A DNA stretch of 64,000 bases, taken from Pseudoalteromonas tunicata (GTDB lineage Bacteria; Pseudomonadota; Gammaproteobacteria; Enterobacterales; Alteromonadaceae). A program made the translations under genes and the position numbers. Positions 54,941-64,000 of this stretch are shown here, piece after piece (position 1 is the stretch's first letter; every line of letters begins with the position of its first letter). The stretch is from positions 1,900,001 to 1,964,000 of the forward strand of contig NZ_CP011032.1 of the NCBI RefSeq assembly GCF_002310815.1. The letters are read 5' to 3'. The notes under the pieces are model-generated. The model did not search any database and had not been told where the DNA came from. It was given only the letters and a program-made list of their open reading frames with translations.

Positions 54941-56098
54941 TTATAAAATATCACCAGCGCCTTGCGCTAATAAACGACGACCAACGATCAATCGCATGAT
55001 TTCGTTAGTCCCTTCTAAAATTTGATGAACGCGTACATCACGCACGTGGCGCTCAAGTGGGTATTCTTTGATGTAGCCGTAACCGCCATGAATTTGCAGG
55101 GCATCATCACACACTTTAAACCCAACATCGGTGGCAAAGCGTTTTGCCATGGCGCAATAAGCTGTTTTTTCTGGATCATTTTGATCGAGTTTAAATGCAG
55201 CTAAACGCACCATATGACGTGCCGCTACAAGTTCAGTATTCATATCAGCGAGTTTAAATTGCAGCGCTTGAAAAGCTGCAAGTGGTTTGCCAAATTGTTC
55301 ACGCTCTTGCATGTAATTTTTAGCGGTATTGAGTGCTTGTTGGGCAGTGCCAATTGAACAGGTTGCAATATTAATGCGACCGCCATCTAGGCCTTGCATA
55401 GCAAATTTAAAGCCTTCACCTTCTTGACCGAGTAAATTATCTTGGCTAATGATGACGTTTTCAAAGGTAATGAGACGTGTTGGCTGAGCATTCCAGCCCA
55501 TCTTTTCTTCTGCTTTGCCGTAAATAACGCCTTTGGCATCTGCAGGAACAACAAAAGCAGAAATACCCGCCGCACCTTCGCCACCTGTACGTGCCATCAC
55601 CACTAAGACTTCGGTTTCACCGGCGCCTGAAATAAACATTTTTGAGCCGTTTAAAACATAGTTATCACCTTGTTTCTCGGCTTTTGTTTTAAGCGATGCG
55701 GCATCCGATCCTGAACCAGGTTCGGTTAAACAATATGACGCCAATAACTGTCCCATTACTAATTGGTCTACATATTGGTTTTTAATGGCATCAGTTGCAA
55801 AACTTGCGATCATCCAGGTGGCCATATTATGGATTGTGAGCATCGCCGTGGTTGCCGTACAGCCCATGGCTAGTTGTTCAAAAATGATGCTTGAGTCTAA
55901 ACGAGAAAGTCCTAAGCCTCCGGCTTCTTCGGGGGTATATAAACCACAAAAGCCTAATTCACCTGCAGCTTTGATGACCTCTTTTGGAAATATATGTTCT
56001 CTGTCCCAAAGAGCTGCATTAGGGGCAAGTTCGGTTTGCGCAAACTGACGCGCGGTTTCTGCGAAGGCTTGTTGATCTTCGGTAAGATTAAAGTCCAT
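54941..56098 (-). CDS. Acyl-CoA dehydrogenase (isobutyryl/2-methylbutyryl-CoA type)
   Basis: A 385-residue flavoprotein. Signature sequences are CLTEPGSGSDAASLKTKAEK, KMFISGAGE, QFGKPLAAFQALQFKLADM and the C-terminal QIHGGYGYIKEYPLERHVRDVRVHQILEGTNEIMR region with the catalytic Glu. Context gives it the branched short-chain substrates from Val and Ile. It starts 57 bases after mmsA. Corresponds to ivdC. Confidence 0.93.
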   Translation of the reverse strand: MDFNLTEDQQAFAETARQFAQTELAPNAALWDREHIFPKEVIKAAGELGFCGLYTPEEAGGLGLSRLDSSIIFEQLAMGCTATTAMLTIHNMATWMIASFATDAIKNQYVDQLVMGQLLASYCLTEPGSGSDAASLKTKAEKQGDNYVLNGSKMFISGAGETEVLVVMARTGGEGAAGISAFVVPADAKGVIYGKAEEKMGWNAQPTRLITFENVIISQDNLLGQEGEGFKFAMQGLDGGRINIATCSIGTAQQALNTAKNYMQEREQFGKPLAAFQALQFKLADMNTELVAARHMVRLAAFKLDQNDPEKTAYCAMAKRFATDVGFKVCDDALQIHGGYGYIKEYPLERHVRDVRVHQILEGTNEIMRLIVGRRLLAQGAGDIL

Positions 56099-56155
56099 AA
56101 CGACCTCTTTTATGCTGATGTTAGCAGAAGAGCTGTCGCCCTCCTGCTAAAGAAA

Positions 56156-57646
56156 TTACTTCAAGTTAATACTCATATTTGGGCCAGTTGCGATGTCATC
56201 TTCGAACCAGCGCGCGGTAATCGTTTTTGTTTCGGTATAAAAACGAATGCCCTGTTTGCCATAGGTGTGTTGATCGCCATAAAACGACCCTTTCCAACCC
56301 GTGAATGAGAAAAACGGCAGTGGTACCGGAATAGGCACATTAATGCCGACTTGGCCTACTTCAATTTCATGTTGGAATTTACGTGCTGCCGCACCACATG
56401 CTGTAAATAGTGAAGTGCCGTTACCGTAAGGGCTGTTGTTAATTAATGCAATGGCTTCATCAAGGGTATCAACACAAATACAAGCCAATACTGGACCAAA
56501 GATTTCTTCTTTGTATAAATCCATTTCAGTTGTAACGTCAGTAAATAATGTAGGGCCGACCCAGTTACCTTGCTCATAGCCTTCAACTGTAAAATCAGAG
56601 CCATCAAGTAAACACGTTGCACCTTGTTTTTTGCCATTTGCAATTAACGATAAAATACGCGCTTTTGCTTGAGGGGTGGTTTGTGGACCATAAGCCGCTT
56701 TTGGGTCATCCCACACACCAGGTCGCACTTGAGAAAAGGCTTCTTTTAAATCGTTGATCCATTCTTTAGTTTGACCAACAAATACAGCAACCGAAATACC
56801 CATGCAACGTTGACCGGCAGCGCCCACAGAAGCACCCACTAGGTTACTAATTAAACGCTCTTTTTTTGCATCAGGCATAATGACCATGTGGTTTTTTGCA
56901 CCCACACAGGCTTGGACTCGCTTTAAATTTGCAGTGCCTTTGCTGTAAATGTATTCACCAACACCACATGAACCAACAAATGAAATAGCACGAATTGCAG
57001 GGTCTTCAAGCAAGATATCTACTTGAGGTTTAGTGCCGTGAACTACTTGTAAAACCCCTTTAGGCGCACCTGCTTCTTCAAACAGCTCCACTAAACGCAT
57101 TGGCGTAAGTGGGTCTTGTTCTGATGGTTTCAGAATAAAAGTATTACCGCACACAATCGCCATTGGAAACATCCACAGTGGGATCATGGCTGGGAAATTA
57201 AACGGCGTGATCCCCGCGCAAACACCCAGTGGTTGCATATATGAATAGGTATCAATACCACGAGCTACGTTTTCAACCGTTTCACCCATCATCATCGACG
57301 GTGCATTGGCTGCTTGCTCTACCACTTCAATACCGCGCCACAAGTCACCTTTGGCATCTTCAAATGTTTTACCGAGTTCGTGACAGATAATAGTGGCAAT
57401 TTCATCATGATGTTCTTTTAATAGCGCTGCATAACGCATCATGATGCGTGCACGTTCAGAAATTTGTACCTCTTTCCATGTTTTAAATGTTTCTTTAGCC
57501 GATGTAATAGCACGGGCCATTTCTTCATTGGTAGTACACGGAACTTGTGCAATGATTTCTTGCGTGGCTGGATTGAGTACATCTATCCATTGTGATGTCT
57601 CAGATTGGCACATCTCGCCTGCGATATATAATGGAACTTTATGCAT
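56156..57646 (-). CDS. mmsA: Methylmalonate-semialdehyde dehydrogenase (CoA-acylating)
   Basis: About 496 residues. It oxidises methylmalonate semialdehyde to propionyl-CoA at the end of valine degradation. Marks are [46 protein letters not shown] with the catalytic Cys, and [10 protein letters not shown]. The ATG at 57646 matches the family start and has GGGGAG upstream; a TTG six codons earlier (57664) is unlikely. Corresponds to ivdB. Confidence 0.95.
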   Translation of the reverse strand: MHKVPLYIAGEMCQSETSQWIDVLNPATQEIIAQVPCTTNEEMARAITSAKETFKTWKEVQISERARIMMRYAALLKEHHDEIATIICHELGKTFEDAKGDLWRGIEVVEQAANAPSMMMGETVENVARGIDTYSYMQPLGVCAGITPFNFPAMIPLWMFPMAIVCGNTFILKPSEQDPLTPMRLVELFEEAGAPKGVLQVVHGTKPQVDILLEDPAIRAISFVGSCGVGEYIYSKGTANLKRVQACVGAKNHMVIMPDAKKERLISNLVGASVGAAGQRCMGISVAVFVGQTKEWINDLKEAFSQVRPGVWDDPKAAYGPQTTPQAKARILSLIANGKKQGATCLLDGSDFTVEGYEQGNWVGPTLFTDVTTEMDLYKEEIFGPVLACICVDTLDEAIALINNSPYGNGTSLFTACGAAARKFQHEIEVGQVGINVPIPVPLPFFSFTGWKGSFYGDQHTYGKQGIRFYTETKTITARWFEDDIATGPNMSINLK

Positions 57647-57708
57647 ATTAAAACGTCTCCCCAAATAAAAATGGCGCTAGTATTGTAATTATCGCGCCAT
57701 CATTTTGT

Positions 57709-58893
57709 TTAAATTAGTTCAATTGCCATTGCGACGGCTTCACCACCACCGATACATAACGAGGCAACCCCAGTTTTCAAATTACGATTTTTTAATGCAT
57801 GAATCAGTGTGACTAAAATACGTGCACCACTTGCACCGATAGGATGGCCCAGCGCACAAGCACCACCATTGACATTTACTTTAGCGCTATCAAGTTTCAT
57901 TTCGTTGATTGCAAGCATAGTGACCATGGCAAAGGCTTCATTAATTTCCCATAAATCAACTTGCTCAGTAGACCAACCCGCTTTAATAAGTACTTTGTTC
58001 ATTGCGCCTACGGGGGCAACGGTAAATTCGGCTGGTTTTTGTGAATGGGTTGCATGTGCCACAATTTTACACAGGGGCGTTAAACCTTTTGCTTGCGCAT
58101 CTGACGCTTTCATTAATACAAGGGCTGCTGCACCATCAGAAATAGATGAAGAGTTAGCCGCTGTAATAGTGCCCTCTTTGGCAAATGCTGGGCGAAGTGT
58201 TGGTATTTTATCTACTTTAGCGTTGCCAGGCTGTTCATCAATGCTGACCACAACATCACCTGAACGAGTCGCATATGTCACAGGTGCTACTTCCCCAATA
58301 AATGCACCACTTGCAATAGCAGCTTGCGCTTTTTGCAGTGAGTTTATGGCAAACGCATCCATATCGGCACGTGTAATGCCATACTCATTTGCTGTTTCTT
58401 GAGCAAAACAACCCATGGCTTTTTTATCGTAGGCATCTTCTAAACCATCAGCCATCATGTGATCTTTAATTTCACCGTGGCCCATACGAAAACCACCACG
58501 GGCTTTTGGTAAAAAATACGGAGAAGCGGACATATTTTCCATACCGCCTGCCACTGCAATATTAATCGAACCTGCTGAGATTAAATCATGGGCAAACATG
58601 GCTGCTTTTAAACCTGAACCACATACTTTATTGATTGTGGTTGCACCGGTTCCTAGTGGTAATTGTGCTTTTAACATGGCTTGACGCGCAGGCGCTTGGC
58701 CTACACCAGCTGGAAGTACACAGCCCATAATCACTTCATCAATGTCATTAACTGATACACCGCTTTGTGCTACAGCATGTGCAATCGCGGTTGCACCTAA
58801 ATCTGTGGTGTGAACATCACTTAGCGCACCCATAAAGCCACCCATAGGGGTACGACTGGCTGCAACGATAACGATAGGGTCTTGTACTGACAT
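57709..58893 (-). CDS. Acetyl-CoA C-acyltransferase (thiolase)
   Basis: A 394-residue thiolase. VCGSGLKAAMFAHD has the nucleophile Cys, GGACALGHPIGASGAR the His and SLCIGGGEAVAM the second Cys. As first gene of the ivd operon it should cleave 2-methylacetoacetyl-CoA from isoleucine, and may also act on acetoacetyl-CoA released by leucine breakdown. A LiuR-like palindrome lies 44 bases upstream of its ATG. Corresponds to ivdA. Confidence 0.94.
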   Translation of the reverse strand: MSVQDPIVIVAASRTPMGGFMGALSDVHTTDLGATAIAHAVAQSGVSVNDIDEVIMGCVLPAGVGQAPARQAMLKAQLPLGTGATTINKVCGSGLKAAMFAHDLISAGSINIAVAGGMENMSASPYFLPKARGGFRMGHGEIKDHMMADGLEDAYDKKAMGCFAQETANEYGITRADMDAFAINSLQKAQAAIASGAFIGEVAPVTYATRSGDVVVSIDEQPGNAKVDKIPTLRPAFAKEGTITAANSSSISDGAAALVLMKASDAQAKGLTPLCKIVAHATHSQKPAEFTVAPVGAMNKVLIKAGWSTEQVDLWEINEAFAMVTMLAINEMKLDSAKVNVNGGACALGHPIGASGARILVTLIHALKNRNLKTGVASLCIGGGEAVAMAIELI

Positions 58894-58936
58894 GTTTATA
58901 TTCTCCTAAACAAAGATGAATAGAGAATACATAAAA

Positions 58937-58958
58937 TTTACGTTTACGCCAACGTAAA
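58937..58958. promoter_or_regulatory. LiuR-like operator in front of the ivd operon
   Basis: A perfect 8-6-8 inverted repeat, TTTACGTT tacgcc AACGTAAA. An adjacent TTTACA on the minus strand could be the -35 element, placing the palindrome in the promoter spacer as MerR-family activators require. It shares the TTTACG..CGTAAA core with the site in front of liuR. Confidence 0.75.
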
Positions 58959-59130
58959 TGTAAATTTGAAAAAGAAATGGCGTAATCTGAAGTCAACTAA
59001 AGTGCCAAGATATGTTGCCACTTCAGGTTTTTGGTTCATATTTTACAATGAAACTGATCATACGAGTGAAACAACTGAAGAATTCGTTAGCCATATTATG
59101 CTAGTTATGATGCTTTTAAAATCCACGCGC

Positions 59131-59159
59131 TTTACCTTTACGTAAACTTCACTTATATT
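59131..59159 (+). promoter_or_regulatory. Predicted liuR promoter with LiuR-like palindrome
   Basis: TTTACC (59131-59136) and TATATT (59154-59159) are spaced by 17 bases and enclose the palindrome TTTACGTAAA (59137-59146). The palindrome matches the core of the site before the ivd operon, so LiuR probably controls both operons and itself. Confidence 0.65.
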
Positions 59160-59184
59160 AGTTCGGTCATTTGAGGTGGAAAGT

Positions 59185-59580
59185 ATGAATCAAGAAAACA
59201 CAGAACAAACATTTAGTATCAGCGATCTTGCAAAAGAGTTTGATATTACAACACGCAGCATTCGTTTTTATGAAGATCAAGGTTTGATCAGCCCACAACG
59301 TAATGGCCAAACTCGTATTTATAGTAAACGGGATAAGGTGAGATTGAAACTGATTTTACGTGGTAAACGTTTAGGTTTCACTTTAGCCGAGACCGGCCGT
59401 TTGTTTGAGCTGTACGATGCAGATAAATCCAGTGCGAAACAATTGGTGACTATGTTGGCATTAATAGAAGAAAAAAAAGCCCATCTAAGCCAACAAATGG
59501 ATGATATTAAAGTGGTTTTGATGGAGCTAGTTACAGCTGAACGTCGTTGCCACGATACCCTTAAAAGTTTACAAGATTAA
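59185..59580 (+). CDS. liuR: MerR-family regulator of branched-chain amino acid degradation LiuR
   Basis: About 131 residues. The MerR winged helix is at the N-terminus: FSISDLAKEFDITTRSIRFYEDQGLISPQR, followed by a helical dimerisation part (EEKKAHLSQQMDDIKVVLMEL). Ligand binding is probably by a CoA ester; the C-terminus has only one Cys (ERRCHDT). The ATG at 59185 has GAGGTGG upstream; an in-frame GTG three codons earlier is less likely. It heads the liu operon and lies between two operons with matching palindromes. Confidence 0.92.
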   Translation: MNQENTEQTFSISDLAKEFDITTRSIRFYEDQGLISPQRNGQTRIYSKRDKVRLKLILRGKRLGFTLAETGRLFELYDADKSSAKQLVTMLALIEEKKAHLSQQMDDIKVVLMELVTAERRCHDTLKSLQD

Positions 59581-59598
59581 TTAATAGAGGTTCCCCTG

Positions 59599-60774
59599 AT
59601 GAGCACTATCTCACTATATAAAGAAATGAATTTTGGCCTAGGTGAAACAGCTGACATGTTGCGTGATCACGTAAATAGCTTTGCAACAGCCGAAATCGCG
59701 CCACTCGCTGAAAAAACTGATCATGATAATGCGTTTCCCAATCAACTGTGGCCAATATTAGGTGAGATGGGACTGTTAGGTTTGACCGTCAGCGAAGAGT
59801 TCGGTGGTGCGGGCATGGGATATCTTGAACATGTTATTGCAATGGAAGAAATTAGCCGTGCAAGCGCATCGATTGGTTTAAGCTACGGTGCGCACTCAAA
59901 TTTATGTGTTAATCAAATTTTCCGTAACGGGTCACAAGCACAAAAAGAAAAATACCTACCTAAACTTGTTTCAGGTGAGCACATAGGTGCATTGGCAATG
60001 AGCGAACCAAACGCGGGTTCAGACGTTGTATCAATGAAATTAAAAGCAGAAAAACGCGGCGATAAATACATTTTAAACGGTAATAAAATGTGGATCACTA
60101 ATGGTCCCGATGCCCATACTTATGTTATTTACGCAAAAACAGATTTAAACGCGGGTGCCAAAGGCATCACCGCTTTTATCGTAGAACGTGATTTTCCTGG
60201 CTTTACGCAAGCGCAAAAACTCGACAAATTAGGCATGCGCGGTTCTAACACCTGTGAATTAGTGTTTATTGACTGTGAAGTTCCTGAAGAAAATATTCTT
60301 GGTGGGCTTAACAATGGCGTCAAAGTATTAATGAGCGGTCTTGATTATGAACGAGTTGTGTTATCTGGTGGCTCACTGGGTATTATGCAAGCGTGTATGG
60401 ACATTGTGGTGCCTTATATTCATGAGCGTAAACAGTTTGACAGCCCAATTGGCCAATTCCAATTAATTCAAGGCAAAATTGCGGATATGTACACCCAAAT
60501 GAATGCAGCCCGCTCCTATGTTTATACAGTGGCAAAATCGTGCGATCGTGGTGAAACGACTCGTAAAGATGCTGCCGGTGCGATTTTATACGCTGCTGAA
60601 TTAGCAACAAAAATGGCGCTTGATGCTATTCAAATCTTAGGTGGAAATGGTTATATCAATGAATATGCCACAGGTCGATTACTGCGCGATGCCAAACTCT
60701 ATGAAATTGGCGCTGGTACTTCAGAAATTCGCAGAATGCTCATTGGCCGTGAGTTATTTAACGAAAGTCGCTAA
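59599..60774 (+). CDS. liuA: Isovaleryl-CoA dehydrogenase
   Basis: A 391-residue acyl-CoA dehydrogenase oxidising isovaleryl-CoA to 3-methylcrotonyl-CoA in leucine breakdown. Marks are [58 protein letters not shown] and [17 protein letters not shown]. Position between liuR and the methylcrotonyl-CoA carboxylase genes settles the substrate. AGAGG precedes the ATG. Confidence 0.95.
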   Translation: MSTISLYKEMNFGLGETADMLRDHVNSFATAEIAPLAEKTDHDNAFPNQLWPILGEMGLLGLTVSEEFGGAGMGYLEHVIAMEEISRASASIGLSYGAHSNLCVNQIFRNGSQAQKEKYLPKLVSGEHIGALAMSEPNAGSDVVSMKLKAEKRGDKYILNGNKMWITNGPDAHTYVIYAKTDLNAGAKGITAFIVERDFPGFTQAQKLDKLGMRGSNTCELVFIDCEVPEENILGGLNNGVKVLMSGLDYERVVLSGGSLGIMQACMDIVVPYIHERKQFDSPIGQFQLIQGKIADMYTQMNAARSYVYTVAKSCDRGETTRKDAAGAILYAAELATKMALDAIQILGGNGYINEYATGRLLRDAKLYEIGAGTSEIRRMLIGRELFNESR

Positions 60775-60783
60775 GGGATAGAT

Positions 60784-62391
60784 ATGACAATTTTAACCTC
60801 TAAGGTAAATCCACTCGATCCTACTTTTGTTGCTAACAAACAAAAAATGCAGGATTTAATCCATGATTTACACCTGCAAGTCGACAAAATAATAAAAGGT
60901 GGTGGCGAAGAACTTATCGCCCGCCATGTTAACCGAGGCAAATTATTTGTCCGTGACAGAATAGACACGCTACTTGATGAAGGCTCACCCTTTTTAGAGA
61001 TCAGCCAATTTGCAGCGTTTGGTGTTTACGAGCAAGATATCCCTTGTGCAGGTGTTGTTGCAGGTATTGGCCGTGTCAAAGGCGTTGAATGTATGATCAT
61101 CGCCAACGATGCCACGGTAAAAGGTGGCACCTATTTTCCACTGACAGTAAAAAAACACTTACGCGCACAAGATATTGCAGAGCGTTGTCATTTACCTTGT
61201 ATTTATTTGGTCGATTCTGGTGGCGCAAACCTGCCTGAACAAGACGAAGTATTTCCTGATAAACTTCATTTTGGTCGTATTTTTTATAACCAAGCTCGTA
61301 TGTCAGCAAAAGGGATCCCGCAAATTGCGGTGGTCATGGGATTATGTACCGCAGGCGGTGCCTATGTACCAGCCATGGCCGATGAAAGCATCATCGTTAA
61401 AGAGCAAGGCACAATTTTCTTGGCTGGCCCACCGCTGGTTAAAGCCGCAACAGGCGAAGAAGTGACAGCAGAAGAATTAGGCGGTGCAGATGTGCACTGT
61501 AAAATTTCTGGTGTTGCCGATCATTATGCCGAAAATGATGCCCATGCTTTGTCCATTGCACGTCAATGTATTGCGCGTATTAATCATCAACGCCCTACAA
61601 AACCACTTCTTGATGAGGTTAAACCACCACGCTTTGCTGCTGAAGAGATTTACGGCATTGTTGGCACCGATTTGAAAAAACCTTTTGATGTGCGCGAAGT
61701 GATAGCTCGCGTGGTAGATGATTCCTCTTTTGATGAATTCAAACGTTATTTTGGTGAAACCTTAGTGACTGGTTTTGCATCTATCTACGGCCATCCTGTT
61801 GGTATTGTCGCCAATAATGGAATTTTATTTTCTGAATCGGCGCAAAAAGGCGCGCACTTTATTCAATTGTGCTGCCAACGCAATATTCCATTGATATTTT
61901 TACAAAACATTACTGGTTTTATGGTTGGGCAAAAATACGAAGCCGAAGGTATTGCCAAACATGGTGCCAAAATGGTGACTGCGGTTTCTTGTGCTGATGT
62001 CCCAAAGTTCACGGTATTAATTGGTGGCTCATACGGTGCAGGTAACTACGGTATGTGTGGTCGTGCATTTGAACCTACCATGATGTGGATGTGGCCTAAT
62101 GCCCGCATTTCAGTTATGGGCGGCGAACAAGCTGCTGGCGTATTAACCCAAGTTAAACAAGATGGTTTAGCACGCAAAGGCTTGAGCATGTCTGAGCAAG
62201 AAATTGCAGACTTTAAAAAGCCGATTGTGTCTCAGTATGAACAGCAAGGTCACCCTTATTATGCCAGCGCTCGTTTATGGGATGACGGTATTATTGATCC
62301 GGCGCAAACCCGACATGTTTTAGGACTTGCGCTCAGTGCTGCGAGCAATGCGCCAAAACGCGACTCTCAATTTGGCGTATTTAGGATGTAA
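60784..62391 (+). CDS. liuB: Methylcrotonyl-CoA carboxylase carboxyltransferase (beta) subunit
   Basis: A 535-residue acetyl-CoA carboxylase-like carboxyltransferase. VARGIGRVKG-type N-lobe features ([21 protein letters not shown]), [35 protein letters not shown] and the C-lobe [19 protein letters not shown] fit the 3-methylcrotonyl-CoA group. It pairs with the biotin-bearing LiuD. AGGGA precedes the start, nine bases after liuA. Confidence 0.95.
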   Translation: MTILTSKVNPLDPTFVANKQKMQDLIHDLHLQVDKIIKGGGEELIARHVNRGKLFVRDRIDTLLDEGSPFLEISQFAAFGVYEQDIPCAGVVAGIGRVKGVECMIIANDATVKGGTYFPLTVKKHLRAQDIAERCHLPCIYLVDSGGANLPEQDEVFPDKLHFGRIFYNQARMSAKGIPQIAVVMGLCTAGGAYVPAMADESIIVKEQGTIFLAGPPLVKAATGEEVTAEELGGADVHCKISGVADHYAENDAHALSIARQCIARINHQRPTKPLLDEVKPPRFAAEEIYGIVGTDLKKPFDVREVIARVVDDSSFDEFKRYFGETLVTGFASIYGHPVGIVANNGILFSESAQKGAHFIQLCCQRNIPLIFLQNITGFMVGQKYEAEGIAKHGAKMVTAVSCADVPKFTVLIGGSYGAGNYGMCGRAFEPTMMWMWPNARISVMGGEQAAGVLTQVKQDGLARKGLSMSEQEIADFKKPIVSQYEQQGHPYYASARLWDDGIIDPAQTRHVLGLALSAASNAPKRDSQFGVFRM

Positions 62392-62400
62392 GGAAGCTGT

Positions 62401-63171
62401 ATGTCTGTCACTTTATCTATTTCAAAATCCAGTATTGCGACCATTGAACTTGATCGTCAAAGTGTGCATAACGCATTTGATGCTCAAACAATCGCGAAGC
62501 TAATTGAAACCATTGAATATGCCAATACGTTACCTATTCGTGCTTTAGTATTAAAAAGCGCAGGTAAACATTTTTCGGCCGGCGCTGACTTAGCTTGGAT
62601 GAAATCCATGGCTGATAACGATTTTGCAAAGAATCTTGCCGACTCCAAACAACTTGCCAAGCTTATGTTTTTATTAGCCAATGTTGCTGTGCCAACGTTA
62701 TGTTTAGTGCAAGGTGCAGCCTTTGGTGGTGCGGTGGGTTTAATTGCTTGTTGCGATATTGCTATATCAACACCCGATGCCAAATTTTGCTTAAGTGAAG
62801 TTAAATTAGGCTTAATTCCTGCGGTTATTAGCCCTTATGTGATTAAAGCTATGGGTGAGCGCCAAGCACGCCGTTACTTTTTAACCGCAGAGGTTTTCAA
62901 AGCAAATACAGCTTTAGAAATGGGTCTTATCCATCAAGTTAGTGATGATTTAACCCTATGCGCCGATGGCATTTTACAAGCAATCATAAACAATGGACCT
63001 TGTGCTGTGATGGCTGCTAAAACCTTAATTAAAGAAGTTGCAGGTCAAACGATAGACCAAACACTTACCGATCTGACCGCTGAACGTATTGCAACCATTC
63101 GCGTATCCGCTGAAGGGCAAGAAGGTCTGAGTGCTTTTTTTGAAAAACGTGCTCCAAGCTGGCAAAACTAA
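62401..63171 (+). CDS. liuC: Methylglutaconyl-CoA hydratase
   Basis: A 256-residue crotonase. KHFSAGADLAWMKSM, GAAFGGAVGLIACCDIAI and SEVKLGLIPAVISPYV are family marks. By position between liuB and liuD it hydrates 3-methylglutaconyl-CoA to HMG-CoA. AAGGAAG precedes the ATG, and nine bases separate it from liuB. Confidence 0.94.
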   Translation: MSVTLSISKSSIATIELDRQSVHNAFDAQTIAKLIETIEYANTLPIRALVLKSAGKHFSAGADLAWMKSMADNDFAKNLADSKQLAKLMFLLANVAVPTLCLVQGAAFGGAVGLIACCDIAISTPDAKFCLSEVKLGLIPAVISPYVIKAMGERQARRYFLTAEVFKANTALEMGLIHQVSDDLTLCADGILQAIINNGPCAVMAAKTLIKEVAGQTIDQTLTDLTAERIATIRVSAEGQEGLSAFFEKRAPSWQN

Positions 63172-63194
63172 CCTATAACGATGCAGGTAAAAAC

Positions 63195-64000
63195 ATGTTA
63201 AAAAAAATATTAATCGCAAATCGGGGTGAAATTGCTTGTCGGATCATCAAAACCGCCAAACGTTTAGGTTTAAAAACCGTTGCCGTGTATTCAGATGCTG
63301 ATGCCAATGCCCTGCATGTTAAGCATGCCGATGAGGCATATCACATTGGTGCATCTCCAAGTAAAGACTCGTATTTAGTGAGCGAAAAAATTCTTTCGGT
63401 TGCGAAACGTTCTGGTGCAGATTGCATTCATCCAGGTTATGGATTTTTATCAGAAAACGACCAATTTGCTGAGGCGTGTGCCAAAAATAATATAGTTTTT
63501 ATTGGTCCGCCAGCTGCTGCTATTACGGCGATGGGGTCAAAATCTCGCTCTAAAGAAATCATGGCTGCGGCGAATGTACCTTTAGTTCCAGGTTATTACG
63601 GTCAAAACCAAGATCCAGAGTTTTTAAAACAAGAAGCCATTAAAATTGGCTTCCCTGTTCTAATTAAAGCAGCCTTTGGCGGCGGTGGTAAAGGAATGCG
63701 TGTGGTTGAACATGCGGATGAATTCCAACTTGCTTTGCAAGGTGCACAACGCGAAGCCATTGCTGGCTTTGGTAACGATTTAGTTCTCTTAGAGCGTTAT
63801 GTAACAAAACCTCGCCATGTTGAAGTACAAGTTTTTGCTGATAGTCACGGCCACTGTGTTTATTTAGGCGATCGTGATTGCTCGTTGCAACGTCGTCATC
63901 AAAAAGTCATTGAAGAAGCCCCTGCCCCCATGCTAAGTGATTCACTTCGTAAAGCGATGGGTGAAGCCGCGGTGCGCTGCGCGCAGGCTATAAATTATGT
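63195..64000 (+). CDS. liuD: Methylcrotonyl-CoA carboxylase biotin carboxylase (alpha) subunit, partial
   Basis: The first 268 codons are present and the gene runs off the right edge. The N-terminal KKILIANRGEIACRII, CIHPGYGFLSEN, AAFGGGGKGMRVV (ATP-grasp loop) and ERYVTKPRHVEVQVFAD are the biotin carboxylase signature. The biotin carrier domain lies beyond the window. The start ATG at 63195 follows CAGGT and lies 23 bases after liuC. Its biotin prosthetic group links it to the bio genes at 17.6-22.7 kb. Confidence 0.93.
   Translation, partial: MLKKILIANRGEIACRIIKTAKRLGLKTVAVYSDADANALHVKHADEAYHIGASPSKDSYLVSEKILSVAKRSGADCIHPGYGFLSENDQFAEACAKNNIVFIGPPAAAITAMGSKSRSKEIMAAANVPLVPGYYGQNQDPEFLKQEAIKIGFPVLIKAAFGGGGKGMRVVEHADEFQLALQGAQREAIAGFGNDLVLLERYVTKPRHVEVQVFADSHGHCVYLGDRDCSLQRRHQKVIEEAPAPMLSDSLRKAMGEAAVRCAQAINY

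Noticed and set aside
57809..58402. 197-codon plus-strand frame opposite the thiolase gene
   Set aside because: Long, but fully antisense to a conserved thiolase and Ala/Ser-rich as expected from the reverse strand.
1..64000. tRNA, rRNA or CRISPR array
   Set aside because: No cloverleaf with a conserved T-loop, no rRNA core sequence and no regularly spaced direct repeats were seen on either strand.

Overview
The window reads as a chromosomal segment from a low-GC marine gammaproteobacterium of the Alteromonadales. A violacein-producing Pseudoalteromonas is the best guess. This rests on the AT-rich sequence, on housekeeping genes of gammaproteobacterial type (htpX, rmf, fabA, asnS, bioA/bioBFCD, purEK, a YbiT-type ABC-F protein, the LiuR-controlled branched-chain amino acid genes), and on a complete vioABCDE cluster. 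Species is not resolved. All family assignments come from reading the protein sequences; no database search was run.

Layout. 1-1.8 kb: a class IV HDAC-like deacetylase and a SirB-like membrane protein. 1.8-2.2 kb: a truncated IS3-type end that interrupts what may be a remnant of a large haemagglutinin/toxin-type gene. 2.25-3.4 kb: a tryptophanyl-tRNA synthetase of the type usual in Firmicutes, preceded by a possible leader peptide with two adjacent Trp codons and mutually exclusive hairpins. 3.5-10.9 kb: the violacein operon vioABCDE on the minus strand, convergent with trpS. 11.2-12.6 kb: a MATE exporter on the same strand. 12.6-13.8 kb: a gene-poor spacer of possible repeat or decay origin. 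13.8-17.5 kb: small membrane proteins, a SpoIIAA-like protein, asnS and a small P-loop kinase. 17.6-22.7 kb: divergent bioA / bioBFCD with a BirA operator between them. 22.9-31.1 kb: htpX, a GNAT acetyltransferase, a branched-chain aminotransferase, the ABC-F protein, purEK, a UPF0324 transporter and an unknown protein. 31.3-39.6 kb: an S9 peptidase lipoprotein, rhombosortase, gamma-glutamyltranspeptidase, malic enzyme and two envelope proteins. 39.6-40.8 kb: a spacer with no clear gene. 40.8-46 kb: a moxR-DUF58-transglutaminase-antiporter operon. 46-49.1 kb: thioesterase, M23 peptidase, PTPS-like protein, fabA and rmf. 49.5-51.3 kb: a Ser/Thr kinase-like protein. 51.4-58.9 kb: a seven-gene valine/isoleucine degradation operon (ivd type, minus strand). 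59.2-64 kb: liuR and the leucine degradation operon liuABCD (plus strand), with liuD cut by the window end.

How the parts work together. VioA oxidises L-tryptophan, VioB couples two of the resulting imines, VioE rearranges the product, and VioD and VioC hydroxylate and oxidise it to violacein. The auxiliary-looking TrpRS sits tail-to-tail with this tryptophan-consuming operon and has a leader that could sense charged tRNA-Trp. The most interesting hypothesis here is that the cell couples tRNA-Trp charging to tryptophan drain, or is protected against a TrpRS inhibitor. The bio genes are bracketed by a BirA site, fabA has a textbook FabR-type palindrome, and both branched-chain degradation operons carry LiuR-like TTTACG..CGTAAA palindromes. 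Two genes, the GNAT protein and the ABC-F protein, appear to start at ATT or ATC codons with well-placed ribosome binding sites.
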